Below are positions 33,032 to 42,373 of a DNA stretch of 53,560 nucleotides, piece by piece. Each line of letters starts with the position of its first letter. The first letter of the stretch is position 1. Position numbers and translations under genes: made by a program. The stretch is from a virus. The notes under the pieces were generated by a model. It was not told where the DNA came from and made no database searches. It saw nothing but the letters and a program-made list of their open reading frames with translations. The DNA is taken from IMG/VR virus record IMGVR_UViG_3300042922_001297, positions 1 to 53,560 of that record; one strand, given 5' to 3'.

Positions 33032-35437
33032 TCAGCGCGATGTGTCCACGTATGGGAGAGGCACGCCGTTCGGGTAGTTCGTCCCCGGGTCGCTCGCGGC
33101 CGACGCGCGGCCGTACTCGAACGTCTCCACCGAGCCGTACTCGTACCCGACGTTCACGCTGATCGGCGTGTAGCGGTACTGCACCAGGTTGATGCGGCCG
33201 TACGACAGCGCGGTGCCGTCGGGCGTCTCGACCGACTCGGCGAACAGCGACCACTCCTTCAGCTGGCGCCGGATCAGCAGGTAGTCCTCGAGGTCCCACG
33301 GCAGCGGGCGCGCCGCGAGGTCCACCTCGCGCAGGTCCTTCGTGATCTTCGCGACCTCGACGGTCATGCCGTTCACGTCGCGGCCCCGGATGCCGAACCG
33401 CATCCGGCCCATGAAGTTGCCGAGCGTGATGTTCACCTGCTGCAGGTTGCACCATGCGTCGTGCGCGCGGTTCGCGCCCTGGGTGTTGGACTCCATCTTC
33501 CACGGGATCGCGCGGAACGCCGTCGTGCCGTCGGCCGAGTACTCGTCCTGCGTCTGCAGCTCGTCGAGCACGAAGATCGCGTCGGGCCGGACGACCGCCA
33601 TGTAGAGCTTGTCGTTCACGTCGAGCTTGTGCAGCGAGTTCGCCTGGATCAGCCAGCGCGACCAGGTCGTGGAGTCGGATCCGCCGCCGACGTCCATCAC
33701 CCAGATCTCGTTCCCCATGCAGCCCTCTTCGAGCGGCTCGCCGTCGGGGTTGTTGACGATGTAGTAGACCCGGTTGTCCATCGCACCCGAGACGATGTTC
33801 TGCTTCTGCACCACCTCGAGCCACTTGTTGCTGATGTCCTCGGTCATCGTCTTGTGGCTGATGTTGTAGTTCGACGCGGTCGACTTCATCAGCTGCTCGT
33901 CGAGCGGGTGGTACAGCGCCTGGTTCACGACCTCCACGCCCCACGGGGAGACCGTCCCCGGGGTGGCCGTGGTCTCCTCGAAGCCCATGATCGCCGTGCT
34001 CCCGGTCTGGCCCGAGACGTCGGCCGGCGCCATGTAGTACGACGTCGAGTAGCCGTCGACCCCGCGGCACAGCACGACGAGCGTGTCGGTGGACTGCGGG
34101 TTCTGCCACAGCTTCACGCACGCGGGCACCAGCAGGTTGCCCGCCGTCAGGGTCTTGTACCCGCCGCCCTTCGAGGAGCTGAAGTTCGTGTACTCCCCGA
34201 TCTGGTTCGAGCTCCACCGGATCACGGCCGCGGCCTGGCGGTCGTTGACCAGGATGATGCGGTCCCCGGCCACCAGGCCCTGGGACGCCGAGCTCGGGGT
34301 CGAGTAGTTGATCGAGTCCTCCGTCGGGATCGGGGAGACGATGTCGTAGCTCGCGGCCACCGGGGTGTGCTGCGCCCACGACTTCGTCGCCTGCGTCACC
34401 GGCGGTGTCGTGAGATCGACCGTCGCCACGAGCGTGCCCTCGACCGGCACCGGGGACTGGTCGGTCCACGCCGCCATGTACAGGTTCCACGCCGTCGCGC
34501 CCTCGGACACCGCCGCCGTCCAGGCGTCGGTGGGGAAGAACGCGACGAGCTGGTCGCAGGCCATCAGCGGGTCGGAGACCTGCGTGCCGGACGGTCCACC
34601 GGCGGCCGCCGCGGACTGGAACTGCCACTGCGACCAGCCGCGCTTGGTCTTGATGACGGTCATCTGCGAGGCCATCGTCTCGCCGAGCTCGTTCTGGAAC
34701 GTGTACCAGTAGCCGAAGTTGTACGTGTTGTCGGCCGCCGTCGAGCTGATCAGCGTGCCGGTCAGCGGCTGCCCCGCGGTACCCGCCGTCGGCGTCTCCG
34801 CCGCGGGGATCGTGTTCTTCACCGCGCCGTTGATCCACGCCGCGTCGGGCAGGCGCACGGTGAGCGCCGACCCCGCGCCCCACTGCGGGAACGTCAGCTC
34901 CTGCGGGGTGACGACCTTCTTCTCCTCGCCGACGTAGAAGATCCGCACGGTGTCCAGCGGGTTCGTCGAGTCCGGCAGCGCGAAGATCTTGTTGTCGATC
35001 TGCAGGTACCGCACGTACGTGCAGTCCTCGGAGAACTGGGTGCTGCCCTCGAACTCGGAGTCCGCCAGGGTCTTCACCTCGTACTGCGTCTCGGCGTCGT
35101 TGTACGCCGCGACCTTGAACGTCACGACGCCGGTCGCCTCCTTCGTCGCGAACAGCAGCGCCTTCGTGCCGTCGTTGAGGAAGAACGTCTCGAAGCTGCC
35201 GATGATGCGCGCGTTGAAGTTGGTCGTGATCCAGTTCCCGTCCGGGAACACCGAGCGCAGCGCGGGCCGGATCTGCAGCGCACCCTCGCGGGTGATCATG
35301 CAGTTCTCCATGATGCGCAGCGACGTCGGGTCGCTCAGCCCCGGGGCGTACGCCGTCGACCAGCCGGTGAACTCGCGCAGGTACGCGCGGCTCAGCGGCC
35401 GGTCGATCGGTGCCGGGGTCTTCGCCTTCTCGGCCAC
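33032..35437 (-). CDS. Tail-tube protein B-like (nozzle), T7 gp12-like role
   Basis: An 801-residue, strand-rich protein from GTG 35437, directly after the adaptor candidate. The start (YLREFTGWSTAYAPGLSDPT, then a Met-Glu-Asn-Cys-Met turn) and repeated beta-rich blocks with aromatic turns are typical of the large nozzle proteins of podovirus tails. In T7 and related phages the gene for this protein follows the adaptor gene, as here. The name rests on position, size and composition rather than a catalytic signature. Confidence 0.75.
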   Translation of the reverse strand: MAEKAKTPAPIDRPLSRAYLREFTGWSTAYAPGLSDPTSLRIMENCMITREGALQIRPALRSVFPDGNWITTNFNARIIGSFETFFLNDGTKALLFATKEATGVVTFKVAAYNDAETQYEVKTLADSEFEGSTQFSEDCTYVRYLQIDNKIFALPDSTNPLDTVRIFYVGEEKKVVTPQELTFPQWGAGSALTVRLPDAAWINGAVKNTIPAAETPTAGTAGQPLTGTLISSTAADNTYNFGYWYTFQNELGETMASQMTVIKTKRGWSQWQFQSAAAAGGPSGTQVSDPLMACDQLVAFFPTDAWTAAVSEGATAWNLYMAAWTDQSPVPVEGTLVATVDLTTPPVTQATKSWAQHTPVAASYDIVSPIPTEDSINYSTPSSASQGLVAGDRIILVNDRQAAAVIRWSSNQIGEYTNFSSSKGGGYKTLTAGNLLVPACVKLWQNPQSTDTLVVLCRGVDGYSTSYYMAPADVSGQTGSTAIMGFEETTATPGTVSPWGVEVVNQALYHPLDEQLMKSTASNYNISHKTMTEDISNKWLEVVQKQNIVSGAMDNRVYYIVNNPDGEPLEEGCMGNEIWVMDVGGGSDSTTWSRWLIQANSLHKLDVNDKLYMAVVRPDAIFVLDELQTQDEYSADGTTAFRAIPWKMESNTQGANRAHDAWCNLQQVNITLGNFMGRMRFGIRGRDVNGMTVEVAKITKDLREVDLAARPLPWDLEDYLLIRRQLKEWSLFAESVETPDGTALSYGRINLVQYRYTPISVNVGYEYGSVETFEYGRASAASDPGTNYPNGVPLPYVDTSR

Positions 35438-35440
35438 GTG

Positions 35441-36229
35441 CTAGCGCCTCTCGTCAGCGTGCGGCTGGTGGCTGGGCCAGAAGCCGCCGTCGAAGATGTT
35501 CCCCTCGATCGGGACGTTGTAGTCGTTCATGTACGGCGAGTCGGTGTTGCGGTCGTCGCGCTCGTTCAGGGCGTAGTACAGCTGGGTGTACTCGTCCTTC
35601 AGCGTCTGGGCCCGCGGCTGCATCACCGGGTCGGACGAGGCGTAGTAGTACGCCGCGCGCGCGACGATGAGGTCCGGGTAGTCGAAGTCGACGAGCTGGT
35701 CGCGGATCGCCTGCGGCACCTCGGGGACCTCGCCCGTGTCGTCCTCCGGCGTCTCGGGCAGCCGGAACATCCGCGGCTCGCGCATCACCGGGACCTGGAT
35801 ACGCAGGCCCTCCTCGTGCTGCTGGAACGGCCGGGAGAAGTGCAGCGACTGCCGTGTGACCGAGCACCACAGCCCGCGCCGCGAGCCGTACTTCTCGCCA
35901 GCGTCGCGCGGCAGGAAGTACGCCCACACGATCGGCCGGCCGGTCTCGTCGCACAGCCGCACCGAGTCGTCGCCGATGATGCGCGGGCGCACGGTAGCGC
36001 GCAGCTCGACGTCCTGCACCCCGGCGTGCGCGACGCCGATCTCCTCGATCGTGGAGTAGAAGCTCCACTCGCGCTCGAGCGCGTTCGCCCGCAGCGCCCG
36101 GTTCAGCGCGCGCACGATCGCGCGGTACCGGTCGTACTGCGGGTCGTACCGCAGCTCGAGGCCGGTGAGGATGCCGAGCACCTCCTCGACGCACTCGTCG
36201 AGCGACAGCTGGACGTCCGGGTTCGACAT
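35441..36229 (-). CDS. Head-tail adaptor / tail-tube protein A-like
   Basis: A 262-residue protein. The opening helices (LSLDECVEEVLGILTGLELR, then YRAIVRALNRALRANALER), a beta-rich centre and a helical C-terminus (VARAAYYYASSDPVMQPRAQ) match the gatekeeper/adaptor proteins that sit under the portal in short-tailed phages. Its neighbour to the left is the nozzle candidate, the same pairing as gp11-gp12 of T7. The ATG lies 2 bases from the upstream gene's stop. Confidence 0.72.
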   Translation of the reverse strand: MSNPDVQLSLDECVEEVLGILTGLELRYDPQYDRYRAIVRALNRALRANALEREWSFYSTIEEIGVAHAGVQDVELRATVRPRIIGDDSVRLCDETGRPIVWAYFLPRDAGEKYGSRRGLWCSVTRQSLHFSRPFQQHEEGLRIQVPVMREPRMFRLPETPEDDTGEVPEVPQAIRDQLVDFDYPDLIVARAAYYYASSDPVMQPRAQTLKDEYTQLYYALNERDDRNTDSPYMNDYNVPIEGNIFDGGFWPSHQPHADERR

Positions 36230-36230
36230 G

Positions 36231-37493
36231 TCACCACTTCCGCAGCGTTGCGCCCTCGGGCTTCTTGCCCTTGGACTGGCCCGGCCCCGACGCGGCGAGC
36301 GAGCTCGAGTTCAGGTTGCCGGTCGACTGCCCCTCGCCGGCGAAGCCGAGCGTCGCCTTGCTGACCCCGGGGTCCTTGTACGACGACCCCGCCGCCTCCG
36401 CGGCCTGGCGCGCGTAGTCGGACGTGTACGCCGCAGGCGCGCGCGCCGCGGTGCCGGAGTTCGCGGAGACGTAGTCCGAGGCGTTCTTCCCCGAGTCGAG
36501 CCAGGCGGTGAGCCCGAGCTGGTCCTGCTTCTGCCGCTCGGCCGCGTCGATCTCCGACTGCAGCAGGTAGTTCTGCTGGTCGTAGTTCGCCATCTGGGTG
36601 AGCGCGTCGCTCTGCGCGTCGTAGAAGTCGTCCCACGTCGCGGCGCGGTTCGAGTTCGCCGACTGCTCCTCGTTGATCATGCCGGTCTTCGTGGCCGTGT
36701 TCAGGTCCGAGATGCCGGAGTTGACCGAGGCGCGCGTGTCGAAGAACGAGCGGTTCACGTCGCCCTGGTTCGTAGCCCAGTTCCGCAGCGCCTGCTGCTG
36801 GGACTTCAGGACGTCGGACTCCCCGGCGCCCTGGCTCAGCGCCTGGGTCACCAGGTCGCCGCGCTCGCGCGCACGGTTCGCCAGGTTGGAGAACGAGGCG
36901 TCCGCCTCGGTCTGCTCGTTGTCGCGCAGGTTCTCGCGGAAGCCCTCGACCCCGGCCTCGAACGTCTGCTTGATCTGCTCCATCTTGACCTTGAGCTGCG
37001 AGTCGATGTTCGCGAGCGTGGTGTCGCGCGCCGACTGCAGCCCGGTCGTGACGAGCTGCTTCAGCGCGTCGAGGCTCTTCTGGTTCGAGTCGCGCTGCGC
37101 GCTCTTCGAGGTGATCTGGGCGTTGATCGACTCGATCTGGCTGTTCGCCTGCGAGCGCGCGGCGTTGTTCGCGGCGCGGTTCGCCTCGGCCACGGGGTCG
37201 TACGACGACGCCGAGCTCGTGCGCGAGGTGGTGCCGGAGCCGGACGACCGGCGCGAGGTGGAGCCACCGCCGCCACCGCCGCCACCGCCGCCGGAGTACG
37301 TCGAGACGCTCGTGCCGCGCGTGCCGCCCTGCCCCGACGTCACCGTCGGGCGACCGGCCTGGCTCTCGGAGCGCGCGTACTCGTTGGTGTACGGGCCGAC
37401 CTTCGGGACCTGCGGCCCCATCGTGGGCGCGGTCCAGCTCTGCCGGTACCCGCTCCCGTTCGATCGTGTCGGGGTGTCCATCCGCATGGCCAT
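36231..37493 (-). CDS. Coiled-coil internal virion protein candidate with poly-Gly linker
   Basis: A 420-residue protein from ATG 37493 behind GAGAGGAG. A short N-terminal region is followed by ten consecutive Gly and a Ser/Arg stretch near residues 65-90, then about 250 residues of coiled coil (for example SQIESINAQITSKSAQRDSN), then a Ser/Ala/Gly-rich tail. This resembles the ejected inner-core proteins of podoviruses, but no lytic domain is seen. The neighbour upstream shares the poly-Gly feature. Confidence 0.75.
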   Translation of the reverse strand: MAMRMDTPTRSNGSGYRQSWTAPTMGPQVPKVGPYTNEYARSESQAGRPTVTSGQGGTRGTSVSTYSGGGGGGGGGGSTSRRSSGSGTTSRTSSASSYDPVAEANRAANNAARSQANSQIESINAQITSKSAQRDSNQKSLDALKQLVTTGLQSARDTTLANIDSQLKVKMEQIKQTFEAGVEGFRENLRDNEQTEADASFSNLANRARERGDLVTQALSQGAGESDVLKSQQQALRNWATNQGDVNRSFFDTRASVNSGISDLNTATKTGMINEEQSANSNRAATWDDFYDAQSDALTQMANYDQQNYLLQSEIDAAERQKQDQLGLTAWLDSGKNASDYVSANSGTAARAPAAYTSDYARQAAEAAGSSYKDPGVSKATLGFAGEGQSTGNLNSSSLAASGPGQSKGKKPEGATLRKW

Positions 37494-37504
37494 GGTGTCT
37501 CCTC

Positions 37505-38737
37505 TCAGAGCCCGTACCGTGCGCGGATGTCCGCGACGGAGAGCGGGACGATTGTCGCATCTGTGACCGGAACGGTCACGTCCGTGTTGGCGAGCCGGCC
37601 GACGTCGACGGCCTCGAGCTGCATGCGCGCGAAGTCCCACAGCTCCTCGGGCGCGATGTCCGTGCCCATGTTGGCGTTCAGCTGGCCGAGCCCGATCGAG
37701 ATGTCCTCGGGCGTCTGCTCCACCCCGGAGTCGACCATGAAGTTCCAGGCCATCTGCAGCACCTGGTCGCGCGGACTGTCGGTGGTGCCCGGCCGCATCG
37801 TGTCCCCGCGCAGGCCGGTGTACCCCTGCGACAGCCGGGACTGGATCGCGGGCGCCGCGGCGACGACGGTCTGCTGCGCGGCGTCGACCCGGTCGTCCTG
37901 GTTCTCCGGGGCCCACTCCATGCGCTGCAGGATGTGGTCGCCGATCGCGCGGTCGAGACGCAGGAACGCGTCGAGCTCGCCCGGCGTCTGGCCGAGGTCG
38001 GACAGGAAGCCTGCCGCCACCGCGGTGCTGCCGGTCGCGCCCTCCTCGCGGTCCTGCTGCGCGGCGGAGACCAGGCCGGTGTTGTACTGCACGGCCGCCT
38101 TCTGCCGCGGGGTGAGCGCGAGGTACTCCTCGTCGGTCAGCTCGCGCACGGTCGCGCGCGCACCGGTGCTGTAGCCCCGCTCGGCGTCGCGCGCGGCGAT
38201 GACGTCGCGGCCTGACCACGGCGCGGGCTTCCCGCCTGCCGCCTCGGGCGCGTCGCTCTGCGCGACGACGGCCTTGACCGCGGGGACGGTCAGGCGCTGC
38301 GACGGCCGGATCTCGGTCGGGTCGGCGTTCGCCCGGTCGCGCTCGATGGTCGGCGTGTACCGCGCGCCGGGCGCCGGCGGGCGCTCCCCGGGCTCCTCGC
38401 GGCGGCCGTACTGCTCGGGGTTCGCGACCCCGCGCCACGTCGGCGGCGCGGGCTGCGTCTCGGCGGGCAGCGGGACGGCGGCGCGCACCGCGCTCACGCG
38501 ACCGCCACCGCCGCCTCCGCCGCCGCTCGAGGGCCGCTGGGTCCCGGTGGTGCCCTGCCGCCGCTGCGGCGCCTGAGCGGGCGCAGGCGAGCTCCGGCGG
38601 GTCGTGGAGGAGGACGAGCGACGGACCGGCTCAGCGCGCTCCTGGCGCGCGGGCTCGCGCCGGGGACGGTTGTACGTCGCCGTGCGCGCCTTGCCACCGG
38701 AGGTGACCTCGCGCCAGGTGTCGCTGAGCCAGCCCAT
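37505..38737 (-). CDS. Low-complexity virion protein candidate
   Basis: A 410-residue protein. The first 130 residues are Arg/Ser/Pro-rich with a run of eight Gly. The remainder is helical and acidic (LTDEEYLALTPRQKAAVQYN). The basic, unstructured head followed by a helical body could pack with DNA in the capsid. ATG 38737 has GGAGACGACG upstream. No family is recognised. Confidence 0.75.
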   Translation of the reverse strand: MGWLSDTWREVTSGGKARTATYNRPRREPARQERAEPVRRSSSSTTRRSSPAPAQAPQRRQGTTGTQRPSSGGGGGGGGRVSAVRAAVPLPAETQPAPPTWRGVANPEQYGRREEPGERPPAPGARYTPTIERDRANADPTEIRPSQRLTVPAVKAVVAQSDAPEAAGGKPAPWSGRDVIAARDAERGYSTGARATVRELTDEEYLALTPRQKAAVQYNTGLVSAAQQDREEGATGSTAVAAGFLSDLGQTPGELDAFLRLDRAIGDHILQRMEWAPENQDDRVDAAQQTVVAAAPAIQSRLSQGYTGLRGDTMRPGTTDSPRDQVLQMAWNFMVDSGVEQTPEDISIGLGQLNANMGTDIAPEELWDFARMQLEAVDVGRLANTDVTVPVTDATIVPLSVADIRARYGL

Positions 38738-38746
38738 CGTCGTCTC

Positions 38747-39598
38747 CTACTTGAACAGGCGGCCGCTGTTGGCCGCGCGCTGGATGATCTTCACGCCCGC
38801 CGACGGGTGGCCCCACTTGCCGTCGGGCACGTACCCCGGCTCGAGCCACGCGAGGTAGGTCTGGTAGGCCCAGTCCGTACGCGTGCGCTCGGTGACCGCG
38901 CCGGTGTTGTTCGAGCGGTGGCCGTAGCCGTCGATCTCGAGCATCCGACCGTCGTAGTCACGGAAGCCCTTGGCGTTGAGCCACGCCTGCAGCGCCGCGG
39001 TGAACTGCGACGGCTGCGACAGCTTGCCGTCCACCGTCGTGCCCATCGCGCGCTGCTCCGCCTTGAGGGTGTTGGAGCCCTCGAAGCCGTCGACCTTCAG
39101 GCCCGACGGCGCCGGCGCGGGCGCGGGTGCCGGTGCGCCGCCGCTGTTGCAGCGCCGCACGAACTCGGTCCAGCCGCCCTCGAACCCCGCGAGGATCTTC
39201 GTGGGGCAGTTCTTCCCGGTGAGCATCTGGTGGTTGACGAGCGAGGTGCCGACCCCGAGCCGGCGGATGTGCTGCACCAGCTCGACGCCGTTCTGCACCG
39301 TGCGCGAGAAGTCGCCGTCGGAGTTCACGCAGAGCTCGACGGCGACGTAGTTCTTCCCCGCCTGCCCCGCGGACCACGTGCGGATGTCGTGCGGGAACGA
39401 CTGGATCGCCTCGTCCTGGTCGGTCGACCAGTGCCACGACGCCTGGCGCACGTTGCTCCGCGTCTGCAGGTTGGCGTGCGCCTGCGCGTCCGCGCCCGCG
39501 CGCGTGTTCGCCGTCTCGTGGATGACGATGCCGACCTCGGTGGAGCCGGGGCCCCACGTCTTGTCCAGGGGTGCGGCCTGGTACCGGACGGCGACCAT
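38747..39598 (-). CDS. Endolysin, N-acetylmuramoyl-L-alanine amidase
   Basis: A 283-residue lysin that should cut the amide between muramic acid and the stem peptide. The amidase domain covers residues 1-150: IVIHETAN (zinc ligand H27), SWHWS, VAVELC and VNHQMLTGKNCPTK (H123, C131 as further ligands). A Pro/Ala linker (about 154-165) leads to a C-terminal domain of about 110 residues, probably peptidoglycan binding (FEGSNTLKAEQRAMGTTVDG is the repeat-like start). No signal peptide, so export needs the holin encoded just upstream. The ATG overlaps the holin stop. Confidence 0.93.
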   Translation of the reverse strand: MVAVRYQAAPLDKTWGPGSTEVGIVIHETANTRAGADAQAHANLQTRSNVRQASWHWSTDQDEAIQSFPHDIRTWSAGQAGKNYVAVELCVNSDGDFSRTVQNGVELVQHIRRLGVGTSLVNHQMLTGKNCPTKILAGFEGGWTEFVRRCNSGGAPAPAPAPAPSGLKVDGFEGSNTLKAEQRAMGTTVDGKLSQPSQFTAALQAWLNAKGFRDYDGRMLEIDGYGHRSNNTGAVTERTRTDWAYQTYLAWLEPGYVPDGKWGHPSAGVKIIQRAANSGRLFK

Positions 39599-39894
39599 CA
39601 GAGGTTCGTCCCGTAGTCGCCGCGGCGGCCGTCACCCGAGGGAGGCTGAGCAGAAGGCTCGGGGTAGACCTGGGACACGAGCGGCTCGGGCTCGGGGATC
39701 GGCTCCGCCGGAGGCGGGTTGATGTTCCGCGCCGCGAGCAGCGAGGTGAGCAGCGCGGCGACCGCGCCGGCGAACACCAGCCAGTCGCCGTTCGCGGCCT
39801 GGTACGCCGCGAGCACGCCGCTTCCCAGCCCGACGAGGACGTACAGCCACAGCCGTACCTTCCGCGGGAGGAGTTCGGTCAGGATGTCGTTCAT
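39598..39894 (-). CDS. Holin candidate
   Basis: A 98-residue protein from ATG 39894 behind AGAAGGGATC. Two transmembrane helices (about residues 13-32 and 38-55) with a short turn and a Pro/Glu-rich cytoplasmic tail. It lies immediately before the endolysin and overlaps it (TGATG). Size and topology are those of class II holins from actinophages. Confidence 0.8.
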   Translation of the reverse strand: MNDILTELLPRKVRLWLYVLVGLGSGVLAAYQAANGDWLVFAGAVAALLTSLLAARNINPPPAEPIPEPEPLVSQVYPEPSAQPPSGDGRRGDYGTNL

Positions 39895-39938
39895 GGGTGA
39901 TCCCTTCTGGTTGTGCACAGCGTACCGGTCTGCGGCGT

Positions 39939-40439
39939 TCAGGCCGGTGTGTCCGGGCGGTGCGAGATGATCGTCTGCTGCAGCTCGGCGATCTGTCGAT
40001 CGCGCACCTCGGCGGACAGGATGTGGGTCTCGAGCGAGCCGGTCAGCTGGCTCACCGAGGTCGTGATCGCGCGGCGCTCGGCGGCCTCGGCCTGCACCCA
40101 GGCGCGCGTCTCGCCGTGCTCGGTGCGCAGCGCCTGCACGTCGCCGCGCGTGAGCTGCTGCTCGGACCGGATGTTCGCGATCTCGCCGTCGTGCCGCAGC
40201 TGCCCGGCCACGATCGACTCGGCCAGCATCCGTACCTGCGTGATCTCGTCGCGCATGTTCGGGTAGGCCGTCTGGTCGTGGTTGTTCTTCGTCTGCTCGA
40301 CGACTTCCTGCACACCCTTGCGGGTACCTCTGGTGATCCACGCTGTCACGACCCCGGAGAGCGGAGTCGCGATCGCCACCGCGATGGCGATCAGCGCCCA
40401 CGCCCACCAGGGCACCCCCTCGGGCAGTATGGTCGGCAC
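39939..40439 (-). CDS. Membrane-anchored coiled-coil protein near lysis genes
   Basis: A 166-residue protein from GTG 40439. After LPEGVPWWAW a transmembrane helix (about residues 10-33) is followed by a long coiled coil rich in Glu, Gln and Arg to the end. Proteins of this form (DUF2746-like) lie next to lysin genes in mycobacteriophages. It could be an antiholin, a second holin or a spanin-like factor. No lipobox was seen. Confidence 0.75.
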   Translation of the reverse strand: MPTILPEGVPWWAWALIAIAVAIATPLSGVVTAWITRGTRKGVQEVVEQTKNNHDQTAYPNMRDEITQVRMLAESIVAGQLRHDGEIANIRSEQQLTRGDVQALRTEHGETRAWVQAEAAERRAITTSVSQLTGSLETHILSAEVRDRQIAELQQTIISHRPDTPA

Positions 40440-40441
40440 GG

Positions 40442-40717
40442 CTACTCCAGTCCGGTCAGCTTCCGCGCGTTGTCGAGCGCGTCGGCGTGGGTCTCGCGGA
40501 TGCCCGCGAGCATGGTGAACGTGTCCTGCAGCAGGTACGCCTCGTCCGGCGTGTAGCCGAAGTCGGCCACCAACTCGCTCGAGATGTCGTACCCCGGGTG
40601 GTCCTTCAGCCAGTCGTCCACGCGCGCGACGAGGTGCAGCGCGCTGAGCAGCGCGCGCGACGCCTCCGAGACTCGCGTGTCGAGCAGGCCCTTGCTGACG
40701 GTGGCTCCGACGGTCAT
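40442..40717 (-). CDS. Hypothetical helical protein
   Basis: A 91-residue protein (ATG 40717) made of helices with no Cys or membrane segment. It lies between the receptor-binding candidate and the lysis genes and ends 3 bases before the next start. The family is not recognised. It could be a tail-fibre chaperone, by position only. Confidence 0.7.
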   Translation of the reverse strand: MTVGATVSKGLLDTRVSEASRALLSALHLVARVDDWLKDHPGYDISSELVADFGYTPDEAYLLQDTFTMLAGIRETHADALDNARKLTGLE

Positions 40718-40726
40718 GGTGTTCTC

Positions 40727-42373
40727 CTAGCTGTGGGGGTAGACGAGCGGGGTGAAGTCGATGACCCCGGAGCCGGTGGCCCAGGGGCTCTTGAAGTGCA
40801 CGGACAGCACGCCGGCCGGGTTGACGCTGGCCCAGCCGAGGAAGCCCCCGGTCGTGGTCGCGACGCCCATCACGGTGTAGAGCGTCGGCGCCATCGCGGC
40901 CGGGACGGTGCCGACTGCGTGCGTCGTGTTCACGGTGAGCGTGCCGGACGCCCGGCCGCGCGCGAACACCTGCGAGCCGACCTTGCGGAACTGCACTGTG
41001 GGCGGCACCCCGGAGCCGGTGCTGAGCGCGAAGCCGGAGGAGAAGCTGACGATGTCGACCCAGCCGCTGTCGAAGCCGGGGTTCGTCTGGTCCTCGTCCA
41101 TCAGCTCGACGGTCAGCGTCATCGGCGCCGTCGCGCTCGCGACGACGCGCACCGTGCCGGTGCCGAGCGCGCGGGCCAGGCGGCCCGAGATGTTCAGCGG
41201 CCCGGTCGCCTCGGCGGTCCAGATCGCGTCCATCGTGAAGCCGTTCGACTGCCCCGCGGCAGTGCCCGAGTTCGCGCGCTGCGTCGCCATCTGGATCTGG
41301 GTCGACCCGGCCAGGATGTGCAGCGAGGCGAGGTCGGCCGCGACCGTGCCGTCCGTCGCCCCGGTGAAGACCGCGCGGTACCGGCGCCCGGCGAGCAGCG
41401 AGACGTTCGCCGCGATGAGCACCGCGGCCGGGGTCGTCGAGCCGACGGCGCCCGAGGACGTGACGTTCTGCGCGTACCCGACCAGCTTGTTGCCGGAGCC
41501 ACCGGCGATCGACTCGATCAGGTCGTCGACGTAGCCCTTCGGCGCGGCGTGGTCGTCGACCGTCGGGGTCGGCAGCCCGTCGATCCCCGTGGGGAAGGAG
41601 ACCTCGGTGGGCAGCCCGTCGATCGCGCCGCTGATCGTGCCGTACGCGACCTTGACCTGCTGATCCTCCGGACCGACGCGCAGCTCGAAGTCCGCCTGCA
41701 GGTCGTCGGTCACGATGCCGGGCACCGCGATGTCGCCGGTGAACGTCGCCCCGTCCAGGCGCGCGTACGCGTCCAGCTCGGGCCGGAGCACGACGGCCTC
41801 GGTGCCGGTCACCTCGGACCAGTCGATGCTGACTGGCGGCTCGGCCCACGCCCACGTACCGTCGCCCTGCGCGACCGGGGTCAGCCCAGCACTGACTCCG
41901 GTCGCGTCCAGCCCGCCGTCGACGCCCGCCGGCACGCCGGTCCACAGCGTGACGCGCACGACCTGCAGCCCCTGCAGCACGACGGCCAGCCCCGTGCTCG
42001 GGTGCGCGCCGCCGTACTCCGCCGCGATGCTGTCGTGCTCGGGGTTCTCGCGCAGCGCGACCTCGCCCTTCACGACGACGAGCGAGTACCCGCCCGTGAC
42101 GAGCACGACGACGAACGGGTACGACCCCGCGGGCAGGTCCAGGTGGTCTGCCTGCAGCGGCACGACGGCGACGCCGCCGAGCGGCAGGTCGATGACGGCG
42201 GGCACCTCGACGGCCGCGCCGTCGGGCAGGCCGAGCACGAACGTGACGCTGGCCCCGGTCAGGTCGGCCGGCGCGCCGTTGCGCGCCTCGAGCGCGATCG
42301 ACAGCGCGAACGACTTGCGCGCCTCGAGCTCGAGGACGGTCGCCTCGGTGGGGGAGTTCGTCAGCTTGGCCAT
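40727..42373 (-). CDS. Receptor-binding / tail-fibre candidate, paralogue of 43761-44744
   Basis: A 548-residue protein from ATG 42373 in a TGATG overlap with the FN3 gene. Its first 200-odd residues match the protein at 43761-44744: VEARKSL there and LEARKSF here, then ADLTG in both, and a shared GLDATGV...WAW.E...DW block near residue 200. The C-terminal 300 residues are different, strand-rich and repetitive, suited to binding a surface glycan. The two proteins probably share a virion-attachment domain and differ in the head. Confidence 0.78.
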   Translation of the reverse strand: MAKLTNSPTEATVLELEARKSFALSIALEARNGAPADLTGASVTFVLGLPDGAAVEVPAVIDLPLGGVAVVPLQADHLDLPAGSYPFVVVLVTGGYSLVVVKGEVALRENPEHDSIAAEYGGAHPSTGLAVVLQGLQVVRVTLWTGVPAGVDGGLDATGVSAGLTPVAQGDGTWAWAEPPVSIDWSEVTGTEAVVLRPELDAYARLDGATFTGDIAVPGIVTDDLQADFELRVGPEDQQVKVAYGTISGAIDGLPTEVSFPTGIDGLPTPTVDDHAAPKGYVDDLIESIAGGSGNKLVGYAQNVTSSGAVGSTTPAAVLIAANVSLLAGRRYRAVFTGATDGTVAADLASLHILAGSTQIQMATQRANSGTAAGQSNGFTMDAIWTAEATGPLNISGRLARALGTGTVRVVASATAPMTLTVELMDEDQTNPGFDSGWVDIVSFSSGFALSTGSGVPPTVQFRKVGSQVFARGRASGTLTVNTTHAVGTVPAAMAPTLYTVMGVATTTGGFLGWASVNPAGVLSVHFKSPWATGSGVIDFTPLVYPHS

